Notes: generated by a model from the sequence alone, not told the origin. A stretch of DNA of 5,841 nucleotides from Bacteroidota bacterium (GCA_021793535.1 JAJYSO010000129.1:1-5841), one strand, 5' to 3'. Shown: positions 1-5,841, counted from the first letter of the stretch. A program made the numbers and translations.

Positions 1-140
1 TTCCGATCTGTGGCCAAGCCGTAAATAAATGTTTGCTGAACGAGTTTCTTATACACAAAGACGGGTTTCAGAGGGGGTTAAAAGTAGTATTTTTGATCGG
101 CTTATTCAATCCCTTAGTGGAATATCTGGCCTGTGGTTGA
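1..140 (+). CDS. C-terminal end of an unidentified protein (5' end outside window), possibly a family 2 glycosyltransferase
   Basis: The third forward frame is open from the left edge to a TGA at 138-140, giving 45 residues (PICGQAVNKC... ending VEYLACG). The other two forward frames close within the first 30 bases. The tail has a basic/aromatic stretch with a GFxxG pattern (DGFQRGLK) and then a hydrophobic stretch (VVFLIGLFNPLVEYL). This resembles the C-terminal end of family 2 glycosyltransferases of the lipopolysaccharide-core type, where a GF-x-x-G turn precedes an amphipathic or membrane-associated helix. That resemblance is from memory and is weak; no catalytic part is visible. The gene runs in the same direction as alr and ends 83 bases before it. 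No terminator is visible between them, so co-transcription is possible. That it is the end of a real gene is moderately likely; its function is open. Confidence 0.5.
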   Translation, partial: PICGQAVNKCLLNEFLIHKDGFQRGLKVVFLIGLFNPLVEYLACG

Positions 141-192
141 ATTTTAAAAAATATAAAGCGCTTTTGGTAGAAATACTTTAGGAAGGAAAAGG

Positions 193-200
193 TAAATTTG
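193..200 (+). promoter_or_regulatory. Candidate Bacteroidota -7 box (TAAATTTG) for alr
   Basis: TAAATTTG fits the Bacteroidota housekeeping sigma -7 consensus TAnnTTTG exactly and lies 23 bases before the alr ATG. The nearest upstream TTTG (163-166) is 26 bases away, longer than the spacing usually given for the -33 element, so only the -7 half is convincing. A purine run AGGAAGG at 180-186 is too far from the ATG (about 37 bases) to act as its ribosome-binding site, and it would lie upstream of the transcript start if this promoter is used. Confidence 0.3.
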
Positions 201-223
201 GATCGCCAAATAAGCTCGATGTT

Positions 224-1330
224 ATGCAACCGGTAAGAGAGACTACCTTAGAAATAGACCTTCATGCACTGACCCATAATTACAGGTATTTACGTGCTAA
301 AATTCCTTCGACTACCAAGTTTATGGGAGTCGTTAAAGCCTATGCTTATGGTAGCGATGCGCAGCAGATCGCAAAGCGATTGTTAAAGGAAGGGGCCGAG
401 TTTTTGGCCGTTTCCTACGCGGAGGAGGGCTTGGCCTTGCGACGCGCCGGTATTACCGCTCCGATTTTGGTTTTTCATCCTCAAAAGGTGCATTACTCAG
501 CCCTCATCGCTCATCATTTAAGTCCTACTTTGTATAGCTTGCGTAGCTTACAGGAGTTTATTCAAGAAGCAACACTATCGAAGAAGGAGTACTATCCTGT
601 ACACCTCAATTTGAATACCGGGATGAATCGTTTGGGCCTTAATGAAGAGGAGTTGGATGCCGCACTGGAAATGATTAAAAAGACCAAGGCCATACAAATC
701 GAAGGAATCTACTCGCATTTGGTGGCCAGTGAAGATCCAATGGAAAAGGCCTTTACCCGGTTGCAAATAGAACGCTTTGAGAGAGGGGCGCAGCATTTGA
801 TTCAGGGGCTACCCGCTGTTCCGCTCTTGCACCTTTGCAACACTTCCGGTATTTTAAATTACCCGGAAGCACACTTTGATATGGTACGTGCAGGAATAGG
901 GCTGTATGGATATGGCAACAGCCCTGAGCAAGATCAGCATTTGATTCCGGTAGCTTCTTTAAAGGCCCCCATCACCCGTATTCATCAATTAAAAAAAGGA
1001 GATACCGTGGGGTATAATCGCAGGTACAAAGCGAAAGAGGACAGCCGGATAGCTGTACTGCCCTTGGGATATGCAGACGGATTGTACCGCGCTTACGGAA
1101 ACGGTAAAGCAGCAGTATGGATACAAGGGAAATTAGCACCTTTGGTCGGGAATATCTGTATGGGGATGGCCATGGTAGAGGTGACTGCTATTCCTTGCGA
1201 AGAAGGTGATGAAGTCTTGGTTTTTGGCCCTGAGCATCCGGCACAAAGAACCGCCCGACAAGCCGGGACCATTTCTTATGAACTGATCACGGGGATTTCT
1301 CAACGGGTTAAACGCGTAATCAAGGATTAG
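224..1330 (+). CDS. alr: Alanine racemase, PLP-dependent (fold type III), stand-alone
   Basis: It interconverts L- and D-alanine in the cytoplasm, supplying D-Ala for the peptidoglycan stem peptide. The 368 residues match the usual family length. The N-terminal PLP-binding TIM barrel contains the Schiff-base lysine K38 in VVKAYAYG; H165 (YSHL) and R222 (VRAGIGLYG) line the cofactor pocket. The C-terminal beta domain contributes the second catalytic base, Y264 (VGYNRRY). LGYADG (281-286) and VGNICMGM (308-315) are further family blocks. Two positions are unusual. The residue aligned with the carbamylated lysine of the Geobacillus enzyme (K129) is Asn129 (HLNLNTGMNRLG), and the Asp normally after ICM is Gly314. 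ATG 224 is the only usable start: the frame has a TAG at 179-181 and no ATG, GTG or TTG between. The N-terminus ETTLEIDLHALTHNY matches flavobacterial relatives. Bacteroidota often fuse this enzyme to MurF; here it is separate. Confidence 0.95.
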   Translation: MQPVRETTLEIDLHALTHNYRYLRAKIPSTTKFMGVVKAYAYGSDAQQIAKRLLKEGAEFLAVSYAEEGLALRRAGITAPILVFHPQKVHYSALIAHHLSPTLYSLRSLQEFIQEATLSKKEYYPVHLNLNTGMNRLGLNEEELDAALEMIKKTKAIQIEGIYSHLVASEDPMEKAFTRLQIERFERGAQHLIQGLPAVPLLHLCNTSGILNYPEAHFDMVRAGIGLYGYGNSPEQDQHLIPVASLKAPITRIHQLKKGDTVGYNRRYKAKEDSRIAVLPLGYADGLYRAYGNGKAAVWIQGKLAPLVGNICMGMAMVEVTAIPCEEGDEVLVFGPEHPAQRTARQAGTISYELITGISQRVKRVIKD

Positions 1331-1369
1331 GCTGTTGTTTGGCGGAGGCCAATTGGTTGGAGGAAAGCC

Positions 1370-1383
1370 CTTGTTTTAACAAG
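1370..1383. repeat. Short perfect inverted repeat downstream of alr
   Basis: CTTGTT at 1370-1375 and AACAAG at 1378-1383 are perfect complements around a TT centre. The repeat lies 40 bases after the alr stop. No T-tract follows it, so it is not a convincing rho-independent terminator, and alr transcripts may continue toward the aldehyde dehydrogenase gene. It could equally be chance in a 168-base spacer. Confidence 0.3.
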
Positions 1384-1398
1384 AAGTTAGTGGAAGAG

Positions 1399-1435
1399 TC
1401 CCGCTCAATTCCTTGAATTTTATTAACTTGCGGGA
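1399..1435. repeat. Nested inverted repeat in the alr-aldehyde dehydrogenase spacer
   Basis: TCCCGC (1399-1404) pairs with GCGGGA (1430-1435). Inside this, AATTC (1407-1411) pairs with GAATT (1415-1419) across a 3-base loop. The structure ends 63 bases before the aldehyde dehydrogenase ATG. It has no following T-run, and I found no TAnnTTTG box in the 1331-1498 spacer, so neither a terminator nor a promoter can be assigned. It could be an operator, a leader hairpin, or chance. Confidence 0.3.
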
Positions 1436-1498
1436 GCGAAAAAGAGAAGCACGAAAACGATAGTGAAAATTTGAATAAAACCTTTAAAAAGTTTAAAA

Positions 1499-3070
1499 AT
1501 GAGTGAAGCAGTAAGCACTAAAAACGTAGCTGAAGAATTTGGAATCAAAGAGGCCTTGGAAATGCTCGGTGTTAAAGCCGAGAACGATGGGACAGCTATA
1601 GGCAGCCGCACCTTTGCAAGCGGTGAATATATTTCCTCTTATTCTCCGGTGGACGGAGCCTTGATTGGAAAAGTAAAGACAACGACAAAAGAAGATTATG
1701 AAAAGGTGGTGCAAGCTGCACAGGAAGCCTTTAAACAATGGCGAAAAGTGACCGCTCCCAAAAGAGGAGAAATTGTCCGTCAACTGAACATGGAACTGCG
1801 CCGCTTGAAAGAGCCACTTGGAAAATTGGTCTCTTATGAAATGGGAAAATCCTATCAAGAAGGATTGGGTGAAGTACAAGAAATGATTGACATTACGGAT
1901 TTTGGACATGGATTATCACGTCAACTTTATGGATATACGATGAAGAGCGAACGTCCGGGACACCGCATGTACGATCAATATCACCCTATGGGGATTTTGG
2001 GATTGATTACTTCTTTTAACTTCCCGGTAGCCCCTTGGTCATGGAATACTGCCTTGGCTTGGGTATGTGGAGACGTCAGTATTTGGAAGGGATCAGAAAA
2101 GACTCCTTTGTGTGGGGTAGCTGCTCAAAATATTATTGCCAAAATATTAGATGATAACGATTTGCCACAGGGAATCTCTTGTATGATCACTGGGGATGCC
2201 CGTGTAGCACAATGGATGACCAACGACGAGCGCATTCCACTGATTTCAGCTACGGGTTCTACCAGAATGGGGAAAGCCGTTGCCAAAGACGTCGCTGCTC
2301 GTTTAGGGAAGTCGCTGCTAGAGTTAGGGGGTAATAATGCGATTATTGTGACCCCCAATGCCAATATTAAAAACACAGTTATCGGGTCTGTTTTCGGAGC
2401 TGTGGGAACGGCCGGTCAACGTTGTACAACCACCCGACGATTGATTGTTCATGAGGATATTTATGACAAGGTTAAAAATGCGTTAGTGGACGCCTACAAG
2501 CAATTGAAGATCGGTAATCCTTTGGATGTAAAAAATCATGTTGGGCCTTTAATTGATACGGGAGCGGTTGAGCTGTATGAGAATGCCTTGCAGGAAATTG
2601 AAAAAGAAGGCGGTAAGATCGTGGTTGAAGGAGGCGTGCTGGAAGGAGAAGGATATGGATCTGGATGCTATGTGAAACCCGTGATTGCTGAAGTAGAGAA
2701 CAGTTTCAAGATTGTTCAAGAAGAAACCTTTGCGCCCATCTTGTACTTAATTAAGTATTCTGGTGAGGTGGAAAATGCCATTGAACTTCAAAATGGAGTC
2801 CGTCAAGGCCTATCTTCAGCGATCATGACTGATAGTCTACAGGAGGCTGAACGTTTCCTTTCTGCTGAAGGTTCCGATTGTGGGATTGCCAATGTAAATA
2901 TTGGTACTTCCGGAGCAGAGATTGGAGGCGCTTTTGGCGGTGAGAAAGAAACCGGAGGTGGTCGTGAGTCTGGATCGGATGCATGGAAATTCTATATGCG
3001 TCGTCAAACCAATACCATTAATTACACCAGTGAGTTGCCTTTGGCACAAGGAGTGAAATTCGATTTGTAA
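1499..3070 (+). CDS. ALDH7/antiquitin-family aldehyde dehydrogenase (probable alpha-aminoadipate-semialdehyde dehydrogenase)
   Basis: This 523-residue protein very probably oxidises L-alpha-aminoadipate 6-semialdehyde to alpha-aminoadipate with NAD+, a step of lysine and pipecolate breakdown. It matches ALDH7 (human ALDH7A1, Pseudomonas AmaB) closely along its length. The catalytic set is complete: oxyanion-hole N174 (SFNFP), K197 (WKGSE), Rossmann-loop GSTRMG at 253-258, general base E275 (LELGGNN), nucleophile C309 (GQRCTTTRR) and cofactor-binding E409 (EETFAP). ALDH7-specific blocks are EGLGEVQE (121-128), R308 next to the catalytic Cys, SGAEIGGAFGGEK (471-483), the ESGSDAWK block and the LPLAQGVKF tail. 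In human ALDH7A1 the equivalents of the first three bind the aminoadipate carboxylate. ATG 1499 follows an A-rich leader without a Shine-Dalgarno sequence, as is common in Bacteroidota. It lies 168 bases after alr, with a strong terminator behind it. No other lysine-catabolic gene is visible. Family membership is near certain; substrate is inferred from it. Confidence 0.95.
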   Translation: MSEAVSTKNVAEEFGIKEALEMLGVKAENDGTAIGSRTFASGEYISSYSPVDGALIGKVKTTTKEDYEKVVQAAQEAFKQWRKVTAPKRGEIVRQLNMELRRLKEPLGKLVSYEMGKSYQEGLGEVQEMIDITDFGHGLSRQLYGYTMKSERPGHRMYDQYHPMGILGLITSFNFPVAPWSWNTALAWVCGDVSIWKGSEKTPLCGVAAQNIIAKILDDNDLPQGISCMITGDARVAQWMTNDERIPLISATGSTRMGKAVAKDVAARLGKSLLELGGNNAIIVTPNANIKNTVIGSVFGAVGTAGQRCTTTRRLIVHEDIYDKVKNALVDAYKQLKIGNPLDVKNHVGPLIDTGAVELYENALQEIEKEGGKIVVEGGVLEGEGYGSGCYVKPVIAEVENSFKIVQEETFAPILYLIKYSGEVENAIELQNGVRQGLSSAIMTDSLQEAERFLSAEGSDCGIANVNIGTSGAEIGGAFGGEKETGGGRESGSDAWKFYMRRQTNTINYTSELPLAQGVKFDL

Positions 3071-3101
3071 GCGAGTACTTTCTCTTCTAGAAATACATAT
3101 T

Positions 3102-3133
3102 ATCCCTCAAAGCAATGCTTTGGGGGATTTTTT
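3102..3133 (+). terminator. Rho-independent terminator of the aldehyde dehydrogenase gene
   Basis: ATCCCTCAAAGC (3102-3113) pairs with GCTTTGGGGGAT (3117-3128) as a 12-bp stem with a single G-U pair and an AAT loop. A run of six T residues (3128-3133) follows directly. It begins 32 bases after the stop codon. In the opposite direction the G-U becomes an A-C mismatch and no clean T-run follows, so it would stop leftward transcription from the convergent transferase gene only weakly. Confidence 0.9.
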
Positions 3134-3196
3134 ATGGAGGAGTGTAGGCCTGACACAAGTATAAGGGCTAAACCTATTTCTAAAAGTGTACAATAG

Positions 3197-3216
3197 CTTG
3201 GGATATCTGTCCCGAG
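3197..3216. repeat. Hairpin-forming repeat between the convergent genes
   Basis: CTTGGGA (3197-3203) pairs with TCCCGAG (3210-3216) around a 6-base loop, with one G-U pair when read on the + strand. A smaller palindrome, GTGT-TTTT-ACAC (3233-3244), lies directly behind the stop codon of the leftward transferase gene. Either could be part of that gene's 3' end, but neither has a T-tract in the leftward direction. The rest of 3134-3245 holds no gene I can support. Confidence 0.3.
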
Positions 3217-3245
3217 GAGGGCAGGGCTTCAAGTGTTTTTACACC

Positions 3246-4205
3246 CTATTTGATGTGATACTTTTTAATTACCCACCATTTAACAGCTAAATAAAATGCA
3301 CTCATTCCAATGAGTAGTCCTATTCCAAAGATCCATTGCATCTCAGGAGACCGGGCAGAGAAGTGAATGACCAATACCCCGACGATCAATTGAAAGAAGG
3401 CATAGATAGAGGCAATGACCAATTGGTTGAGGCCTACTTCATTAACTAAAAATTGAAAGAGGTGGGAGCGGTGGGGAAGCGTGATGTTTTCTCTTCTTCG
3501 AATACGTCTTAAAATGGTCCATACATTTTCAACTCCGTAAACACTTAAAAACAAAATAAAGATGGGGTTATAGGTACGGTAAATCAGAATGCTTAAACAG
3601 AATAAAATGATATAGGACATCCCTATACTGCCCACATCTCCTGCAAAACATTTGGCCCGATCCCTAAAGTTAAAGTAGGTAAACACGCCAACGGCAATAA
3701 AAGTATAATAGATGAGGTTGGAGTCGATCAGATGAAGCTTGTGGTTGGCATATCCAATAAGCCCTAAAACGACCAAGCTGTACAATGCGGTCATTCCGTT
3801 AATTCCATCCATGAAATTATAGGCGTTAATGGTACCGATTAAGATAATCAGTGCGGCCAATGGAATCCACACCGGTAGGTTCCAAGCGCCAATTTGATAG
3901 AAGAGGAGCAGGGTGCCGATAAACTGGACCAGCAGCCTAATGCGCCTGGACATCCCTTTTACATCATCCATAAAACTAACCAGGCTGAGCAGGGTAAGCC
4001 CTAAAAAGAACAGTGGGTAGTTGAAGCCAGAGAGTAGGAAATAGAAGAGTACGGCAATATAAAAAATTACTCCTCCTCCCAGCAAGGTATACTTGGAATG
4101 GGAGGATCGAGAATTGGGCCGATCGATTATTCTATATTTAAAGGCTATTTTAAAATAAAAGACCTCAATAAGGAATAACAGTACTGTGATGATTAGTAAT
4201 TCCAT
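3246..4205 (-). CDS. MraY/WecA/WbpL-family undecaprenyl-phosphate sugar-1-phosphate transferase (glycosyltransferase family 4)
   Basis: It is a polytopic inner-membrane enzyme that transfers a HexNAc-1-phosphate from its UDP-sugar to undecaprenyl phosphate, the first step of O-antigen, capsule or other lipid-linked glycan assembly. All superfamily motifs are present: DRPNSRSSH (28-36) on the first cytoplasmic loop, D80-D81 (FMDDVKG) for Mg2+ and catalysis, NAYNFMDGINGM (127-138), the FAGDVGS block (188-193) and HRSHLFQF (245-252) on the large cytoplasmic loop. About ten to eleven hydrophobic segments fill the rest, and the protein ends in a basic tail. At 319 residues it is of WbpL/WecA size. 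The RSSH motif and HRxHxxQ loop favour a WbpL/WecA-type enzyme over peptidoglycan MraY; the exact sugar (GlcNAc, FucNAc, QuiNAc) cannot be told. In VYGVEN, Glu226 stands where many relatives have Asp. The start has no Shine-Dalgarno sequence. It converges on the aldehyde dehydrogenase and follows the CotH gene in the same direction across 312 bases, so it probably has its own promoter. Confidence 0.9.
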   Translation of the reverse strand: MELLIITVLLFLIEVFYFKIAFKYRIIDRPNSRSSHSKYTLLGGGVIFYIAVLFYFLLSGFNYPLFFLGLTLLSLVSFMDDVKGMSRRIRLLVQFIGTLLLFYQIGAWNLPVWIPLAALIILIGTINAYNFMDGINGMTALYSLVVLGLIGYANHKLHLIDSNLIYYTFIAVGVFTYFNFRDRAKCFAGDVGSIGMSYIILFCLSILIYRTYNPIFILFLSVYGVENVWTILRRIRRRENITLPHRSHLFQFLVNEVGLNQLVIASIYAFFQLIVGVLVIHFSARSPEMQWIFGIGLLIGMSAFYLAVKWWVIKKYHIK

Positions 4206-4264
4206 GACGTTATTCGCGTCGAGTAAATCAATTGGTTAATTAGCTAGTGGATGATGGGTCCCTG

Positions 4265-4272
4265 CAAAAATA
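4265..4272 (-). promoter_or_regulatory. Candidate -7 box (TATTTTTG) for the sugar-phosphate transferase gene
   Basis: Read on the - strand, 4272 to 4265 is TATTTTTG, an exact match to the Bacteroidota -7 consensus TAnnTTTG. A start a few bases downstream would give a leader of about 50 bases before the ATG at 4205. No clear TTTG -33 element is seen at the expected distance. That position is instead taken by the near half of the 9-bp inverted repeat, which would suit an activator-dependent or repressible promoter. Confidence 0.35.
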
Positions 4273-4293
4273 CAGATTTTTTCGAATAGTTGT

Positions 4294-4334
4294 CTTTGGA
4301 ATGATAAAATAGCGGAAAAAGAAGAATTCCAAAG
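4294..4334. repeat. Perfect 9-bp inverted repeat upstream of the transferase gene (candidate operator or leader hairpin)
   Basis: CTTTGGAAT (4294-4302) and ATTCCAAAG (4326-4334) are exact reverse complements separated by 23 bases. The half-sites start 32 bases apart, about three turns of B-DNA, so both face the same side of the helix. The near half-site lies 21 bases upstream of the candidate -7 box of the transferase gene. That geometry fits a regulator-binding site. If the region were transcribed from further upstream it could instead fold as a stem with a long loop. No known regulator's consensus is recognised. Confidence 0.45.
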
Positions 4335-4517
4335 TAAAAACAAAAATGGGTAACCCTTCTATAAGAGGCGATTAAAGTTAAAGATAGGGGATCAAAATGG
4401 ACCTTTTAGAATACTTTTACTATACAAAAAACGGTTTTGAAAAAATACATTGGCGAGTTTTTCTTTTAATTATAAACGGGATCCTTTTCAAGATAGAGAG
4501 TGGGTTTCTGCATATAC

Positions 4518-5841
4518 TCAGCGGAATAAATTATCTAGATATTCTGCCCGTGCATCAAGCCATGTTAAAAGTCGATCTAAATCTTTTTCTAGGTCACCCG
4601 TGGAGTCTCTCTTCCCCCAGATGTCATGGTCTTTCTTATAGGCTTGACTCACTTGTTCTGCGTATGCTTTGACATATGCTTTGAGTTCCTCAAAGTGATT
4701 TATTCTAAACCAGTCCCATCGGACTTTAAAAACAGCACGTATGTAAGGATCCTCCATGATACGATTGAAGAACTGGGTCCCAGGCGCATCTCCATATAGG
4801 AGTGCGCTATTTGCCGTTGAAAGCCTATAATGTTGTGTATTACTGTAACCGAATCCCCAATCAAAGTCCCAAATGATACCCATGTTATATTTTCCGTCCT
4901 TTTTCTTATTGATATAGGTGCTCTTAGGATGGCTTATTTCACTGTTCTTAGTTAATTGGTAGACCAGCATGTAATTAACAAAAGCGAAATGATCGAAGAG
5001 ATCCAAATACCCATTGCGAGGAAAACTATCATCAAAAATTAAGTTTTCCAATTTTTCAAAATCTTCCTTAACTTCATGGAGTACTGCAAGCCCTTCTTCA
5101 GGACTCATGTCATCTGCTTTAGGGTATTGAAGCATAACAGGGAGTTGATATTTATCGGATTTGAACTTTAGAGGCTCATCAAAATAGCTGTCTAATTCCA
5201 ATAACCAACCCTCCTCTCCGATATCGATTCTACCCTCTTTCACTTCTTTGTGTTCGGTAAAAGCATAAAATCCTTGGTATTCTCCATTTAACGTTACTTC
5301 TACAGGAATGATATGGTTGGTGTAGGGGATTCCTAGCATTTCACCCATTTTAAAGGGAACAGCGTTATAAAGCATGCTCCCATCTAAGTATTCGGCTAGT
5401 AGAATCCATTTTTTTGCTGGAACCAAGCCAAATAAGCCTTCTTTTGAGTCCAGTTTGAGTTTATAAGGCTTCTTGGGTAATGCCCAACTTGAATTACCTC
5501 GTCCCCTTATTCCAGTGCGCCCCTCAAAATCTTTATGGATTTCCTTTCCATCAATTTTTAAATCCGCAGTGATATAATTATCCTTAGAGGTAATTTTTTC
5601 GTCGTTTTCTGTTTGGATGTACAGGTGTGGGATTTCTGGAATGAGCTCGATTTGTATTGCGTATTCTTTTATACTGCCATCTTCGGCCTTGAGCTGATAA
5701 ATAAGGTTTTCTGAAAAGTCATTTTCTGTACCCCCTGATTTTTGAGGTACACCATTTATCAGTAGTTCCTTTCCTTTGAAGTCGAAAGAAGCGATTAGAT
5801 CTTTTTGATTTGTTAGCCCGGGCAATGCCAAACGGATAGAT
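4518..5841 (-). CDS. CotH-kinase-family protein with N-terminal Ig-like domain (5' end outside window)
   Basis: The frame is open through the right edge. A TTG at 5831 could be read as a start, but in-frame residues before it (SIRL) continue the domain, so the gene is taken as truncated by the window. Numbering from that TTG, residues 1 to about 64 are the end of an Ig-like domain common before CotH in Bacteroidota (GKELLINGVPQKSG, NDFSENLIYQLKAEDGS, KEYAIQI). Residues from about 68 to 437 form a full CotH domain: RGRGNSSW (109-116), KKPYKLKL (120-127), KKWILLAEYLD (140-150), LNGEYQGFY (181-189), TKN (294-296), HPKSTY (301-306) and WDFDWGFGY (321-329), ending in an arginine-rich helix typical of the family. 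Bacillus subtilis CotH is an atypical protein kinase acting on spore-coat proteins; this is not a spore-former, so the target is unknown. Export is expected, but the signal peptide is off the window. Confidence 0.88.
   Translation of the reverse strand, partial: SIRLALPGLTNQKDLIASFDFKGKELLINGVPQKSGGTENDFSENLIYQLKAEDGSIKEYAIQIELIPEIPHLYIQTENDEKITSKDNYITADLKIDGKEIHKDFEGRTGIRGRGNSSWALPKKPYKLKLDSKEGLFGLVPAKKWILLAEYLDGSMLYNAVPFKMGEMLGIPYTNHIIPVEVTLNGEYQGFYAFTEHKEVKEGRIDIGEEGWLLELDSYFDEPLKFKSDKYQLPVMLQYPKADDMSPEEGLAVLHEVKEDFEKLENLIFDDSFPRNGYLDLFDHFAFVNYMLVYQLTKNSEISHPKSTYINKKKDGKYNMGIIWDFDWGFGYSNTQHYRLSTANSALLYGDAPGTQFFNRIMEDPYIRAVFKVRWDWFRINHFEELKAYVKAYAEQVSQAYKKDHDIWGKRDSTGDLEKDLDRLLTWLDARAEYLDNLFR

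Larger units (their letters stand above)
4206..4517. other. Gene-free A+T-rich intergenic region between the CotH and transferase genes
   Basis: These 312 bases hold no coding region I can support. They contain the candidate -7 box at 4265-4272 and the perfect inverted repeat at 4294-4334, both described separately. A GGGTAACCC palindrome (4348-4356), read leftward, is followed by an ATTTTTGTTTTT run. With a stem of only 3-4 bp this is at best a very weak terminator of the CotH transcript. A forward reading frame starting at 4397 with a purine-rich AGGGG before it runs into the antisense strand of the CotH gene and is judged not to be a gene. Confidence 0.6.

Noticed and set aside
198..236. 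A 12-codon frame from a TTG at 198 (or 5 codons from an ATG at 219) overlapping the alr start, as a possible leader peptide
   Set aside because: The purine-rich AGGAAGG lies at a plausible distance from the TTG, but the peptide has no attenuator-like composition and no hairpin pair is seen around it. Chance is the simpler explanation.
575..796. A leftward reading frame of 73 codons inside alr
   Set aside because: It is fully antisense to conserved alanine racemase blocks, including HLNLNTGMNRLG, and has no family resemblance.
1493..1909. A leftward reading frame of about 138 codons opposite the start of the aldehyde dehydrogenase gene
   Set aside because: It lies entirely antisense to a highly conserved ALDH7 coding region, and its translation (rich in F, S, H and C) resembles no family. 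It is a shadow frame.
4424..4447. Possible A/T-rich hairpin (CAAAA...TTTTG) as the CotH terminator
   Set aside because: The stem is only about five A-T-dominated pairs with no GC core, too weak to call.
4397..4672. A forward reading frame of 91 codons with a purine-rich AGGGG before its ATG
   Set aside because: More than half of it is antisense to the well-supported CotH C-terminus, the translation has no recognisable domain, and the intergenic part is simply A+T-rich. A second overlapping frame at 4450-4641 is rejected for the same reasons.
5829..5831. TTG at 5831-5829 as the true start of the CotH-family gene
   Set aside because: The frame stays open to the window edge, the upstream residues SIRL fit the beta strand of the Ig-like domain, and starting there would cut that domain and leave no export signal.

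Overview
The window reads as chromosomal DNA of a Bacteroidota bacterium, most likely of the order Flavobacteriales. The alanine racemase has the flavobacterial style of sequence, being stand-alone rather than fused to MurF, with a GYNRRYKA-type active-site tyrosine segment and an ITGISQRVKRV C-terminus. The sugar-phosphate transferase and the CotH-family protein also look like Bacteroidota versions. Start codons lack convincing Shine-Dalgarno sequences and sit in A-rich leaders, and two TAnnTTTG boxes match the Bacteroidota -7 promoter element. This placement is inference from remembered family sequences, not from a search.

Left half, all on the + strand: the last 45 codons of an unidentified protein (1-140, possibly a family 2 glycosyltransferase tail), then alr (224-1330), then a complete ALDH7/antiquitin-type aldehyde dehydrogenase (1499-3070). 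The aldehyde dehydrogenase is closed by a textbook rho-independent terminator (3102-3133).

Right half, all on the - strand and convergent with the left half: a polytopic polyprenyl-phosphate sugar-1-phosphate transferase of the MraY/WecA/WbpL superfamily (3246-4205), and upstream of it a CotH-kinase-family protein (4518 to the right edge, 5' end missing). The two are separated by an A+T-rich 312-base gap. This gap holds a candidate -7 box and a perfect 9-bp inverted repeat whose half-sites lie about three helical turns apart, placed where a regulator of the transferase gene would bind.

Functionally, alr supplies D-alanine for peptidoglycan. The WbpL-like transferase starts a lipid-linked surface glycan. 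The CotH-like protein is probably exported and acts at or beyond the cell surface. The aldehyde dehydrogenase belongs to lysine/alpha-aminoadipate catabolism and has no pathway partner in the window. I see no mobile element, CRISPR array, tRNA or rRNA, and no clear evidence of a new multi-gene system. The points most worth a second look are the active-site substitutions in Alr, the inverted repeat before the transferase gene, and the CotH protein beside a glycan-initiation gene.
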